A DNA stretch of 64,000 nt, taken from contig NZ_JHXO01000007.1 in NCBI RefSeq assembly GCF_000621705.1, positions 310,001 through 374,000 on the forward strand, in the 5' to 3' direction. The DNA is from Prolixibacter bellariivorans ATCC BAA-1284 (GTDB lineage: Bacteria > Bacteroidota > Bacteroidia > Bacteroidales > Prolixibacteraceae). The position numbers were made by a program, and so were the translations under genes. Below, piece after piece: positions 25,674-34,955 of this stretch. Positions within the stretch are counted from its first letter, which is position 1; each line of letters opens with the position of its first letter. Under the pieces are notes generated by a model. The model made no database searches. It was given only the letters and a program-made list of their open reading frames with translations, and was not told where the DNA came from.

Positions 25674-28600
25674 TTATTCGATTTTAATCGCATCGATGGC
25701 TTTCATTAAGCGATCCGTTTCCATCAGCGCCACAATGATTTTCTGGTAATGGTGGATATCTTCCAAACTCAACATCCGGCCGTTGCGGTCTTTCAGCCAT
25801 TTTTGCGCCGGCTGATAACCGCCAATGTAAAACTCCCAGGCAACTAACGGCACACTGTCGAAATATTGCCGGTCGTTGATCCAAACCCTGCCCAATTGGT
25901 TTTCTTCGTCAGTTAACTCGAAGCCCGGACTGGTTTTGGTAATTTTCCGTGTAACGACATTATCGCCGGCTTCCGGGTAGCTGGTGATGTATTCGTTCAC
26001 CCGTGGCGATTCCATTAAATGAATCTGCCGTAACTCGCCGCCCAGTTCCACCAATTGCCAAAAGGTTTCGGCATCTTTGGGATACGGCACCCGCGGAAAA
26101 TCAATCTTCAAAAATTCCTTGTACTTTGCTCGGTAGGTAGGTGAATGCAATACGGCGTAGATGTAATCGAGCAAATCGATGGGTGCAAACGTGGTTCTGT
26201 AATCATTCCGTACCTCCGGGCTGTTCGCCATGCAAACATTGCCTTCCGGTTCTTTTTCGAAAGTAAAATCTAAATCAATTTTTTTACAGATAGAATTGAT
26301 AATATTGATATCAAAGTTTGGTTTTCGCTGCTCCTTATCAATTGTTTTTTGTGATATATTATTATAAATATATAGAGGGAAAGTACTACCAGAACCAAAA
26401 CGACCAGCAGTTCCGGTTAGATTAAAGTCGTTTATATATTTTGTACAATAAATATACTTCCATTCATCAGTGCATTGTCGTGATGCAACCAGTGCTACAT
26501 TTTCCTTATTTAAAAGATGTTGCATAATATCAAATCTACTCCTTTCAATAAACACAGGGTCGTAATATATGTATCTATTATCAAAAGGTTTATAGGTAAT
26601 TCTTGATATTAAATTTTGATTTAATCGAGATATCTTTCTCTTAACTTCATTAATTTTCCAATTGCTATTCTCTTTCAATCCATATTTACTCTTAATCTCC
26701 TCTTTTGACAGCACCAAAAATTCATTAATTCTGTTTGATAAAGTCATCGTATCAGCATCTATTATAAATGAGTCTCTGGATGTTACAATACCAACATTAT
26801 TTGTAATAAAAAGCTCGTTAATTTTGAAACCTTTCTGGTAAAGACCTTCTATATCAAAGTCTTTTTGCACCATGTAAAACATCTTTTCTCTAATTGGTAG
26901 TTCTTCGAAAGCAACAGTCTTTATGCTATTGGTCTGAAGAAAATTATACTTTAATTCTCTACTTCCAAAGACATCGCGATGAAAGACCCGACCGAGTTCA
27001 TTTAATTTTTTATTGCCTGTCTTAACAAATAAATTGACAGAAACACCTTGCTTAATATCAAATACATTGACATCTGGAGAACCGTCGGGACAAGTCTCTT
27101 TTTTGTTACTATTGCCATGCAAATCGATGGTATAAATCTTATCGAAAGTCTTTAACAGGTTCCATCGCATTCCCCTAAAGGTGGGATTATCCAAAAAACC
27201 GTGCGGATTGATGTAAGCTAATACTCCTTCCCCATTTTTCTCAATGAAATGCTGCCCGTACCGAATAAACTTCACATAATCGTCGTTCAACCATTTGGGG
27301 TTGCGCTCCTGCAGCTTTTGCTTACCCCCCGGCTCCTTCTTGTAATCCTCCATGAGCCTCATGATCCATTTCCCTTTGTTGGCACTTTCGCCACTATAGG
27401 GAGGATTCCCCATGACCACCATCACCGGGGTATCGCGTTTGATGTGGTTGGCTTCGTTGGCCTCCGAACTGAGCCAGCTGGCAAACAGGGTGCCGGTATC
27501 GGGATGGTGTTCTTCCAGCGAGTTGGTGAGGTACACGTTAAAGCGCTGCTCTTTTTGCGGTTCGTAACCGGTTTCACGTAACAGCATATCCAGTTTCAGG
27601 TGGGCCATGGAATACGATGCCATCAGCAATTCGAACCCATTGAGGCGCGGCACCAAATCATTTTCCACGTACTGGCTCCAGGCTCCCTGCACATGCTCAA
27701 AATATTGGCTATGGATGTGTTTCACCACTTCAGCCAAAAAGGTTCCGGTTCCCGTAGCCGGGTCGAGTATCTGTACTTTGTGTACTTCCACTTCCCGCTC
27801 AATTTGTTTCACCTTGGAACGCCGGTCGGCGGTTGCCTTGGCCACATCCTTTATCTTAATCCTGGTTTTCGAGGTGTCAGCCAGCCCTTCGGGTAAACCA
27901 AATTCCGTTTTTAAAATATCGTCGACCGCCCGCACGATGAAGTTGACCACCGGCTGCGGGGTATACCAAACGCCCCGCGATTTGCGCAACTTCGGGTCGT
28001 ATTCAGCCAGAAAGGTTTCGTAAAAATGGATAATGGGATCGTGCGTTTGGGTGGCTTTCCCAAAGTTTGCCTTTAACCGTTCCACTTTGGTGGCCCGGAA
28101 TACCTCGGCGAGGTTGTCCACCGTGCGACGAATGCGCTCATCGATATCGGGGCCTGCCACGTGGTTGAACAATTTCCGCAGGAACGGATTGGTTTTGGGA
28201 ATTAGTTCCGCTGCCTCCTGCCGGCTGAAATTTTCCTCTGTGGGGTCGTGTAAGCGGGCGGCAAACATCCCGTAAGCCAGCGTTTGCGAATAGATATCGG
28301 CAAAGGCTTTGGGCGTGAGGTCGTGAATCAGAATTTGTTTGAATGCCTCGTATTGCTCTTTTAAAGCGGTATTTTCATGCGTCTCTTCATCCGAAGTGAG
28401 CGCCCGTTCCAAAATATTTTCCAGCAGCCGGGCCTTGGCGGCCATCAATCCGGCCAGCTTCTTGGGTGACCAGATGGATTGCCCAATGTACGTGCAAAAA
28501 TCAGCTACGAGCGATTCAAATTCACGAAAATTACCGGACAATGGCTGTACAACACCATCGCTTATCTCTCCTATCCTGATTTCATGCACCAATTCACCGT

Positions 28601-28925
28601 GCCGGAAAAACCGGAACCACAAATAGTCGGTAATAATCAGGTTATCGAGTGCCTTTCTATATCGGGTAAACTGCTCTTTATACGATTTACTGTTCAGGTC
28701 CTTTCCCAGGTCCTTCGCTTCGATGTAACCTACTGGTATCTTGCCCCGGGTAATCACATAATCGGGGTTACCACAATCGGTCACCCGCGATGGTTCGTTG
28801 GTAATCTCCACTTCGGAGGTTAAACTGCGAATCAGATTTTCGAGGTCGCCCCGATAGCTATGTTCACTGGATATACCCGACTGGTATCGTTTACTAACGG
28901 TATCAATATATTGCTCGATGGTCAT
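25674..28925 (-). CDS. Type ISP/IIG-like restriction-modification enzyme (single polypeptide, no helicase)
   Basis: 1083 residues. The N-terminal nuclease-like domain has a PD...ExK signature (PDYVITRGKIPVGYIEAKD, about 53-70). A helical linker follows. The N6-adenine methyltransferase has motif I DPATGTGTF (about 390) and motif IV NPPY (about 507). A C-terminal target-recognition region follows. The middle of this region (about 26240-27130) is much richer in A/T than the flanking parts. Type ISP enzymes such as LlaGI carry a helicase between nuclease and methyltransferase, absent here, so this resembles the shorter IIG form. No separate specificity or R gene is adjacent. It methylates and cuts unmethylated DNA at an unknown site. 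Confidence 0.88.
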   Translation of the reverse strand: MTIEQYIDTVSKRYQSGISSEHSYRGDLENLIRSLTSEVEITNEPSRVTDCGNPDYVITRGKIPVGYIEAKDLGKDLNSKSYKEQFTRYRKALDNLIITDYLWFRFFRHGELVHEIRIGEISDGVVQPLSGNFREFESLVADFCTYIGQSIWSPKKLAGLMAAKARLLENILERALTSDEETHENTALKEQYEAFKQILIHDLTPKAFADIYSQTLAYGMFAARLHDPTEENFSRQEAAELIPKTNPFLRKLFNHVAGPDIDERIRRTVDNLAEVFRATKVERLKANFGKATQTHDPIIHFYETFLAEYDPKLRKSRGVWYTPQPVVNFIVRAVDDILKTEFGLPEGLADTSKTRIKIKDVAKATADRRSKVKQIEREVEVHKVQILDPATGTGTFLAEVVKHIHSQYFEHVQGAWSQYVENDLVPRLNGFELLMASYSMAHLKLDMLLRETGYEPQKEQRFNVYLTNSLEEHHPDTGTLFASWLSSEANEANHIKRDTPVMVVMGNPPYSGESANKGKWIMRLMEDYKKEPGGKQKLQERNPKWLNDDYVKFIRYGQHFIEKNGEGVLAYINPHGFLDNPTFRGMRWNLLKTFDKIYTIDLHGNSNKKETCPDGSPDVNVFDIKQGVSVNLFVKTGNKKLNELGRVFHRDVFGSRELKYNFLQTNSIKTVAFEELPIREKMFYMVQKDFDIEGLYQKGFKINELFITNNVGIVTSRDSFIIDADTMTLSNRINEFLVLSKEEIKSKYGLKENSNWKINEVKRKISRLNQNLISRITYKPFDNRYIYYDPVFIERSRFDIMQHLLNKENVALVASRQCTDEWKYIYCTKYINDFNLTGTAGRFGSGSTFPLYIYNNISQKTIDKEQRKPNFDINIINSICKKIDLDFTFEKEPEGNVCMANSPEVRNDYRTTFAPIDLLDYIYAVLHSPTYRAKYKEFLKIDFPRVPYPKDAETFWQLVELGGELRQIHLMESPRVNEYITSYPEAGDNVVTRKITKTSPGFELTDEENQLGRVWINDRQYFDSVPLVAWEFYIGGYQPAQKWLKDRNGRMLSLEDIHHYQKIIVALMETDRLMKAIDAIKIE

Positions 28926-29145
28926 TTAATGAATCTTTTTGGCTTTCGTTGGATCATCATAATTCAGTTCAATCAATAGTTCAGTGTAGCTGTTTGCCTC
29001 TGTTTTTTAACCATCACCGAAAATAGCTAATTCATTTTACAATATATTCCACTCCCCTACACTTTTTATCCATCATCGGTGGGAATAACCTATCCGGTTG
29101 GCCTGTTTTCCTCTTTTCGATGGTAGCCCTGGCAGTAAATATCGT

Positions 29146-29218
29146 CCATCCCCTACGAGGAAGATTCATCCATTTCCGGGCTGTTTTCTACCATACTGGA
29201 ACCGCTACGCGGTATTCG
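29146..29218. repeat. Dispersed repeat, copy 2
   Basis: A relative of 24157-24229: CATCCCCTACGAGGAA at the start and ACCGCTACGCGGTATT at the end match copy 1 at most positions, with a more diverged middle. It directly abuts the 42-bp tandem repeat. Confidence 0.7.
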
Positions 29219-29225
29219 GGTGCTA

Positions 29226-29425
29226 AAAAACCGTGTGCGTTTTCACGTGCCCTTACACGTGGGCAGCAAAAACCGTGTGCGTTCTCTCATGTCCTGGCTC
29301 CAGGGGACGAAAAACAGCGGGCGTTTTCTCATGCCCTGACTCCGGGGGACCAAAAACCGTACGCGTTCTCCCATGCCATGGCTCCGGGGCACTAAAATAC
29401 GTAGGCTTTTTTTCATGCCTCCCAT
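29226..29425. repeat. 42-bp degenerate tandem repeat, about five copies
   Basis: Copies begin at 29226, 29268, 29310, 29352 and 29394 (the last partial), each starting with AAAAACCG or a variant and continuing with a GCGTT-T-TCATGCCCTGGCTCC-like body. The period is exactly 42 throughout although the copies differ at many positions. Because 42 is a multiple of three, both strands show 14-residue repeats (such as KPCAFSHVLAPGDE), which need not be translated. Confidence 0.85.
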
Positions 29426-29647
29426 GCGTGAAGCCGGATTGCTCACGGACGTCCTTATTCGAGGATGATAGCTCCGCTTAATCTGATATTATTTAGATTA
29501 TGTATAAATTAACACCATGAAATTGCTATTCGGTTTCTGTTTGCTCTTTTATTACTGATTTTATGATCATAAACATGTTTTTTCCTGTTGCCTTATAAAA
29601 CGGATAGCCGTAACTTCTATCTTATTTTATCACCAAGACCAAAAATT

Positions 29648-30382
29648 ATGGAACAAATTATTGATTTTACGTTGCGCCCCCTGCGTAACAACGAACACTA
29701 CCAGTTCATGTCTGACTTTAGCAAGATGATTACGGCGACCACTCCCGAAACCTTAGGCGTGGTTAACCAGTTTCCCGCTTTTACTGTAGTGCTAAGTAAC
29801 GAGGCTATAGCCATCGGGGTTGAAGATGGCAGCAGCCTATCGAAAAAAATGAGTCTGCTGGATATTCGCCGCGATAATACCTGGAGCGCCATTAACTTCC
29901 GCATCAAATCGACCTTGACAAGCCCAATCGATGAGGAAGCGGAAAGTGCTGCCTTACTGGAACGGCTGATGAACCAGCACGGAAACGTGCGCGAACTTCC
30001 CTACAACGAGGAAACCGCCGCCGTGAAAAGTCTGGTGAAGGATTTGCAGGGTGAAACGTACGCGCCCCATGTAGCCCAAACCGGGCTGACAAGTTGGGTG
30101 GAGGCATTGAAGACTCAAAATGATGAATTTGCCACGACTTTCGATCTGCGTAATAGTGAAATGGCCGGCCGGCCCAACGGTAATGTCAAATCAGTACGTC
30201 AACAACTGGACCCGCTGTACGACAAAATCGTCGACCGCATTAACGCAGCTATCACGCTGGAAATAGCTGCCGATGGCGTGGAAACGTTTGTAAACGAGTT
30301 GAACGAGAAAATCAAATACTATCAGAATACCCTGGCCATTCGCAGCGGTCGCAGTCAAAAAGACGAAACCGTAGTAGAATAG
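29648..30382 (+). CDS. DUF6261 family protein
   Basis: 244 residues from the ATG at 29648; an in-frame TTG 20 codons upstream gives an implausible N-terminus. The sequence (LRPLRNNEHYQFMSDF near the start, QLDPLYDKIVDRINA near residue 195) matches the DUF6261 pattern of helical proteins found in Bacteroidota. No motif suggests catalysis; function unknown. It ends before a strong bidirectional terminator shared with the convergent aldo/keto reductase. Confidence 0.75.
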   Translation: MEQIIDFTLRPLRNNEHYQFMSDFSKMITATTPETLGVVNQFPAFTVVLSNEAIAIGVEDGSSLSKKMSLLDIRRDNTWSAINFRIKSTLTSPIDEEAESAALLERLMNQHGNVRELPYNEETAAVKSLVKDLQGETYAPHVAQTGLTSWVEALKTQNDEFATTFDLRNSEMAGRPNGNVKSVRQQLDPLYDKIVDRINAAITLEIAADGVETFVNELNEKIKYYQNTLAIRSGRSQKDETVVE

Positions 30383-30442
30383 GTTCATTCAGTTGAATTG
30401 TTTTGTCCATCATTAGCCATAAGTTTGATTTTAGGGTAGACA

Positions 30443-30473
30443 AAAGCCGCAGCGAGGATTTCGCTGCGGCTTT
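30443..30473. terminator. Bidirectional terminator between DUF6261 and aldo/keto reductase genes
   Basis: A perfect 13-bp stem (AAAGCCGCAGCGA with TCGCTGCGGCTTT) and 5-base loop, between two convergent genes, with A/T-rich flanks on both sides. Confidence 0.9.
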
Positions 30474-30495
30474 CTTCCTATTATGAGGTTATACG

Positions 30496-31497
30496 TTACT
30501 TCGACGCCTGATCGGCCATCTTTTTGCTGTACCGCTCGCCAATATCGGGATATTGTTTCAGCAGGACTTCGATGGCTTTCAAATCGGCAGCAGAGAGTTC
30601 TACGTCGGCAGCGCCAACATTCTCTTCGAGGTATTTCATGCGTTTCGTTCCCGGAATAGGAATCACATCGTCGCCCTGAGCCAATACCCATGCGAGCGCC
30701 AGTTGAGCGGGTGTGCAACCTTTCTCACCGGCAAATTCAGCGAAAGCTGACGCCAATTTCAGGTTGTTGTCCCAGTGCTTTCCGCTATAGCGCGGTAACG
30801 ATTTCCGGAAATCGGTATCGGTCAGGCCGGAAACATCCAGCTTGTTGGTCATCAATCCACGTGCCAGCGGCGAGAACGGAATCAGCGAGATGCCCAATTC
30901 CCGGATAACGGGTAATATTTCCTTTTCCACATCGCGGGTGAGCAGCGAATACTCGCTTTGCAACGCCTGGATAGGATGCACTGCATTGGCCCGACGAATG
31001 GACTCGGCCGAGGCCTCACTGAGTCCGAGGTAACGTACTTTCCCTTCTTTCACCAAATCGGCCATAGCCCCTACTGTGTCTTCAACAGGAATACTCGGAT
31101 CGATCCGATGGGCATAATACAAATCGATGGCGTCGATACCCAGTCGCTTCAGGCTTTTCTCTACTGCCTGTTTGATCCATTTCGGCGAGCAATCGATGTA
31201 CGCTCCGTTGGCATTCGGCACGTGCCCGGTTCCTTCCGGGAAACGGAAACCAAATTTGGTCGCCAGAAAGATTTTGTCCCGATTCTGTTTTAAGATTTTG
31301 GATAGAAGTTCCTCGTTGGCTCCATTTCCGTATACATCGGCTGTATCGAGGAAATTGACGCCCAGTTCCAGGGCTTTCTCCAATGTAGCCATACTCTCTT
31401 GTTCGTTAGCAGGCCCGTAAGCAAAGCTCATGCCCATACAGCCCAATCCGACGGCTGAGAGTTCCTCTTCTGTTTTTCCTAATTTCCGGTATTTCAT
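30496..31497 (-). CDS. Aldo/keto reductase
   Basis: 333 residues from the ATG at 31497 (MKYRKLG); an upstream in-frame extension of 17 codons lacks support. NAD(P)H-dependent TIM-barrel reductase. The tetrad is visible: Asp and Tyr in FLDTADVYG, Lys in IFLATKFG, His in [10 protein letters not shown]-terminal [15 protein letters not shown] binds the cofactor. It resembles the YakC/AKR13 group acting on aldehydes. It is the last gene of the marR - yciI - MFS - AKR run, though 118 bases separate it from the transporter. Confidence 0.93.
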   Translation of the reverse strand: MKYRKLGKTEEELSAVGLGCMGMSFAYGPANEQESMATLEKALELGVNFLDTADVYGNGANEELLSKILKQNRDKIFLATKFGFRFPEGTGHVPNANGAYIDCSPKWIKQAVEKSLKRLGIDAIDLYYAHRIDPSIPVEDTVGAMADLVKEGKVRYLGLSEASAESIRRANAVHPIQALQSEYSLLTRDVEKEILPVIRELGISLIPFSPLARGLMTNKLDVSGLTDTDFRKSLPRYSGKHWDNNLKLASAFAEFAGEKGCTPAQLALAWVLAQGDDVIPIPGTKRMKYLEENVGAADVELSAADLKAIEVLLKQYPDIGERYSKKMADQASK

Positions 31498-31615
31498 GTA
31501 TATATATTTTTGTGGACAATCATTTGGTCGATAGCTGCCTTTTAGCAAGCATTCATCATTAAAACAGCCCGTGAGACTTTTTGGTTTTGCTCAGGAGATG
31601 AAGTCCGGAAGAGAG

Positions 31616-32812
31616 TCAGCTTCGCTTGAAAACCAGATAGAACAGGTTGGCCAGCACAGACAAGCTAAACATGACTACTCCTATCGGGACAAGCGTACCC
31701 GTTTGAAACAGGGCTGGAATGGTACCTGCGATAAAGCTGAGAATAAACCGCGAAACACCGATGGTAGCATTGGCCGAACCGCTGATTTCCGGCATCAGAT
31801 TGAGGATAACAGCCGTCCCGTTGCCAAATATCAATCCCAGACTCCCCACAAACAACACGATGGCGCCAAATATGATGGCAAAGGGTGGCGTAGGAAGTAA
31901 TACACCAACGAACATAAAAATACCGCCAATCAGCTGAAGGAGCAGCCCAAGCTTCATCATTTGCTCGGGCTCCTTATTTTTTAGCAGCCAGTTATTCAGT
32001 AACGAAAGTGCAATGTAAAGAATCACATTGGCGCCAAAAAGCAAAGGGAAAACACGATGGGTAAAACCAAAGTATTCGATGTAAATAAATGACGAACTGG
32101 TGATGAAGGTAAACATGCCGGCTGTGGCAAAACTGATGGTCAGCAACATCATCACCGCCTTGCGATGTTGAAAAAATATCCGGTACTTCCCAATCAACTG
32201 CTCCTTTGTTACCCTGTGTGTGAGATGCGCATGATGACGAGATTCGGGCATCAACGCAAGAAAGATGAAAAACAACACTACGGCGTAGGTGGCCAGGAAG
32301 AAAAATATGGCATGCCAACCGCCCCAGTCAAGTAAGAAAGCTCCAATAACCGGGGCAAACAAAGGGGCCAGCATCATTATCATCCCGATAAGGGTTGCCA
32401 GTTTTGCCACTTGCTTTCCCTCAAACCAATCGCGGACAAATACCATAGCCGTTACCGAAGCAAATCCGCCGCCAAAAGCCTGTGTAACCCTCAGTGCCCA
32501 GACCATCTCTACATTGGGTGAAAAAGGAATACCAGCAGAAGATAATCCGTAAAGCAAAACGCCGGTTAAGGCTACTTTTTTGCGACCGAAAGAATCAGAA
32601 AGCGGTCCGCCAAATACATTCCCCATGGCAAAACCCAGGAAATATAATGTCAGGGTAATTTCAATCAGATGGATATTAACACCGAATGACTTAGCCATAA
32701 CCGGCATGGCCGACAAATAGGTATCAATGCCAAATGGCGACAAAGCTGTCAGGAAAGCCAACAGCACTGAAGTAACGACGATAAAGTATTTGCTCGTTTT
32801 TTGAATGGTCAT
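31616..32812 (-). CDS. MFS transporter, Bcr/CflA drug-resistance family
   Basis: 398 residues from the ATG at 32812; an upstream TTG is in frame but not preferred. Twelve transmembrane helices. The N-terminal SPFGIDTYLSAMPVMAKSF is the Bcr/CflA signature, and GGPLSDSFGRKKVALTG is the MFS loop 2-3 motif. It exports antibiotics or small metabolites by proton antiport. Together with an upstream MarR repressor and YciI-like protein it forms a likely inducible efflux unit. Confidence 0.92.
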   Translation of the reverse strand: MTIQKTSKYFIVVTSVLLAFLTALSPFGIDTYLSAMPVMAKSFGVNIHLIEITLTLYFLGFAMGNVFGGPLSDSFGRKKVALTGVLLYGLSSAGIPFSPNVEMVWALRVTQAFGGGFASVTAMVFVRDWFEGKQVAKLATLIGMIMMLAPLFAPVIGAFLLDWGGWHAIFFFLATYAVVLFFIFLALMPESRHHAHLTHRVTKEQLIGKYRIFFQHRKAVMMLLTISFATAGMFTFITSSSFIYIEYFGFTHRVFPLLFGANVILYIALSLLNNWLLKNKEPEQMMKLGLLLQLIGGIFMFVGVLLPTPPFAIIFGAIVLFVGSLGLIFGNGTAVILNLMPEISGSANATIGVSRFILSFIAGTIPALFQTGTLVPIGVVMFSLSVLANLFYLVFKRS

Positions 32813-32849
32813 ATATCTGCCTGGGGTGTTAAAATGCAAATAGAAAAGA

Positions 32850-33155
32850 TTAACTAAACCACGATTTCACTTCCGGTTGACCGTCGTGAAAACGGAACTC
32901 CACTACATGGTATTCCTGCACACCGGATTTTTTCAGCGGATCATCTGCCAGAAATTGTTCCACTTCTTCCATCGAACCAGCCTTCATCAGGATAATTCCG
33001 CCACCAGTTTGTGCCTTTGGCCCTGAAAAAAGCATCCAACCTTCATTGAAACCTCGTTGCAGGTAAGCAATGTGTTCCTTAATAACATTCTCCAATTCTT
33101 CCGGACTAACCGGAACCGGGCCGTAAAACGTCCCTTCAATCATGAAATAATGCAT
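32850..33155 (-). CDS. YciI-like (YCII-related) protein
   Basis: 101 residues with the YCII ferredoxin-like fold: HIAYLQRGFNEGWMLFSGP and the D-D-P-L-x-x-x-G-V motif (ADDPLKKSGVQEYHV). The His and Asp of the presumed active site are present. Family function is poorly known. It lies between marR and the MFS gene, 37 bases before the latter. Confidence 0.85.
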   Translation of the reverse strand: MHYFMIEGTFYGPVPVSPEELENVIKEHIAYLQRGFNEGWMLFSGPKAQTGGGIILMKAGSMEEVEQFLADDPLKKSGVQEYHVVEFRFHDGQPEVKSWFS

Positions 33156-33200
33156 ATTATTCGTTTTTTATTTCTGAAATGAGTTCAGCTAATCCAATTT

Positions 33201-33623
33201 TCAGTCTTTTACATTGGCCATCATCCGTCCCATGTAATCAAACAGCGTTTCTTTCTCTTTATCAGAAAATCCAGCCAATAGCTGACACGTCCATTCTTTA
33301 AAAACTTTATTGATGGCAGGAAGTTGCTTTCGCGCTTTCGCTGTCAAGTAAATCTTTACAGCACGTTTATCCAGCTCGTCCGACTTCCGCACGATGAATC
33401 CATTTTTTTCCAATCCTTTCACCAGGCTGGAAACACTTCCCTTGTCGAGTTCAAAGTGGGTCTGAATTTGACTTTGTGGCAAGCCTTCATTTTCAGCTAT
33501 AAAATGAAGTGCCTGAAACTGGCCATGTGGCAATCCCAAGGGCAGTGACTCTCGCTGAAAATACATTTGCGATGCGCGGTGAAGAATACTGATAAGTCGC
33601 CCAACTGAACGGTGCTTTCCCAT
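33201..33623 (-). CDS. MarR family transcriptional regulator
   Basis: 140 residues with a winged helix (LPQSQIQTHFELDKGSVSSLVKGLEKNGFI in part) and the wing R-K-S-D-E-L-D-K-R-A. MarR proteins repress adjacent genes and release DNA on binding phenolics or on oxidation. It heads a minus-strand run with yciI, MFS and AKR genes; a palindrome overlapping its promoter suggests autoregulation. Confidence 0.9.
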   Translation of the reverse strand: MGKHRSVGRLISILHRASQMYFQRESLPLGLPHGQFQALHFIAENEGLPQSQIQTHFELDKGSVSSLVKGLEKNGFIVRKSDELDKRAVKIYLTAKARKQLPAINKVFKEWTCQLLAGFSDKEKETLFDYMGRMMANVKD

Positions 33624-33645
33624 TACAAACGATTTAGTTCGAAAA

Positions 33646-33677
33646 CAAAATTAATGATTATAGTTGGAACTCCAACT
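33646..33677 (-). promoter_or_regulatory. marR promoter with overlapping palindromic operator
   Basis: On the minus strand a -7 TAATTTTG (33653-33646) lies 19 bases from GTTG at the -33 position. The inverted repeat AGTTGGA-AC-TCCAACT (33662-33677) covers the -33 element, as expected for a MarR operator. Confidence 0.65.
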
Positions 33678-33719
33678 TTAATAAAAATTGAACCGTTTCG
33701 GAGTGGTTGGTGAGCTTAC

Positions 33720-34955
33720 TTACTTTTTACAATGAATTTTAAATACGAAAAAGAGCGATAACAGAACGATCCCCATAAACAAACCAAAAAAAGCATGAAA
33801 TCCGAACGAATGGATGATCCAGCCACCCGCAATGGGAAACAACGCAGGAATGATGTTGCCAGCTCCGGCAAAGCCTGCATACAATGCCCGGTTATCATTA
33901 CCCGAAACTTCCAGCAACACGCCGTTCATGGCTATGGAATACATGGCATACACTACCCCACCGACAATAAATACCGGAAAGAATGATGGTCTTCCGCCAG
34001 GTAGCATAATGAGCAAGGGCATGACCAGGGCCAAAACAACGTTGGAATAGAGCAGATACCGGTAACGAACGCGTTTCCGAAAGCCGAAAACCAGCATAGA
34101 AACAGCTACACTGCCCAGTACTTTGCTAATAAGGAAAAAGCCAGTATCGCTGCTTTCTGTACCGTAGAACTCCTTGGCATAGAGAATTACAAATGGCAAA
34201 AAACTGATGGCAATTCCCTGTGTATTAATAAAGCCCAGAAAGTATTTTAACCGTGGATTGGCCTTCAACTCCTGTTTCATCACCTCCATAAAGTGACGTA
34301 TACCGGCAATTCGCGTGCGCGACGGAACAGTCTCCTTTATCGACCAAAATCCTAATGAGGCGATAAACAGGGCCGCAAATCCAATAAAAAACATAAAAGC
34401 ATAGTTTACCGGGTATGGTCTGGAAACCAGCACCTGACGAGCCGCTAAAACCGACAACAACACAATGGTGCCATTGATAATTTGTTTGGCAGAGAAGAAT
34501 GACTTTCTGGCCTCTGTTCGAATCGATTTTCCGATAATATCGGTGTAGCTGATATTGGCAAAAGCTCCTCCCAGCGCAAATAAAGTAATGAAAAGAAAAA
34601 TCATCCAAAGGATGGGAAAACTACCGTTCGATTTCCAGAAATAAAGGATTAGTCCAAGTCCTAACAGTGACAATATCCGGGAATTGATTCCCAGTAACAG
34701 GAATTTCTTTTTATGTGACTGGTTACTCAGGTAAGGCGCGAAAATGATTTGCGTAAAACTGGAACCTCCCAGCAAGATGGCAGACATGATACCGACATGC
34801 ACCGAATTTCCGCCGGCCTCAATCAACATCGCTGGAATGACCGTATCGATATCCATAAAGTTTTGGGCAAATGCCAGGAAGCCGGCATGCCAGAGAAAAG
34901 CAATAAAATTATGCTGAGAAATGCCTGGCTCTAGTGTATTGAAATTCTTTTTCAT
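33720..34955 (-). CDS. MFS transporter of unknown substrate
   Basis: 411 residues with about 12 transmembrane helices. The first half begins FNTLEPGISQHNFIAFLWHAG. SYTDIIGKSIRTEARKSFFS and the even hydrophobic pattern fit the major facilitator superfamily, in a group without an assigned substrate. It ends 97 bases upstream of marR on the same strand; the palindrome and promoter lie in that gap, so it belongs to a separate transcript. Confidence 0.85.
   Translation of the reverse strand: MKKNFNTLEPGISQHNFIAFLWHAGFLAFAQNFMDIDTVIPAMLIEAGGNSVHVGIMSAILLGGSSFTQIIFAPYLSNQSHKKKFLLLGINSRILSLLGLGLILYFWKSNGSFPILWMIFLFITLFALGGAFANISYTDIIGKSIRTEARKSFFSAKQIINGTIVLLSVLAARQVLVSRPYPVNYAFMFFIGFAALFIASLGFWSIKETVPSRTRIAGIRHFMEVMKQELKANPRLKYFLGFINTQGIAISFLPFVILYAKEFYGTESSDTGFFLISKVLGSVAVSMLVFGFRKRVRYRYLLYSNVVLALVMPLLIMLPGGRPSFFPVFIVGGVVYAMYSIAMNGVLLEVSGNDNRALYAGFAGAGNIIPALFPIAGGWIIHSFGFHAFFGLFMGIVLLSLFFVFKIHCKK

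Larger units (their letters stand above)
28926..29587. other. Repeat-bearing intergenic region
   Basis: 662 bases between the restriction-modification gene and the DUF6261 gene. It holds a dispersed repeat copy and a 42-bp tandem repeat. The rest is AT-rich with no convincing gene. Confidence 0.6.

Noticed and set aside
27249-28626. Several plus-strand frames opposite the restriction-modification gene
   Set aside because: Shadows of a 1083-residue gene with intact methyltransferase motifs.
25674-28925. Classical type I restriction locus
   Set aside because: Nuclease, methyltransferase and recognition parts are in one protein and no hsdS or hsdR genes flank it.
29226-29425. CRISPR array
   Set aside because: Copies are contiguous with no unique spacers, are degenerate, and no cas genes are near.
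29120-29446. Frames on both strands with 14-residue repeats
   Set aside because: They arise because the 42-bp tandem repeat is a multiple of three; no start signal or family supports translation.
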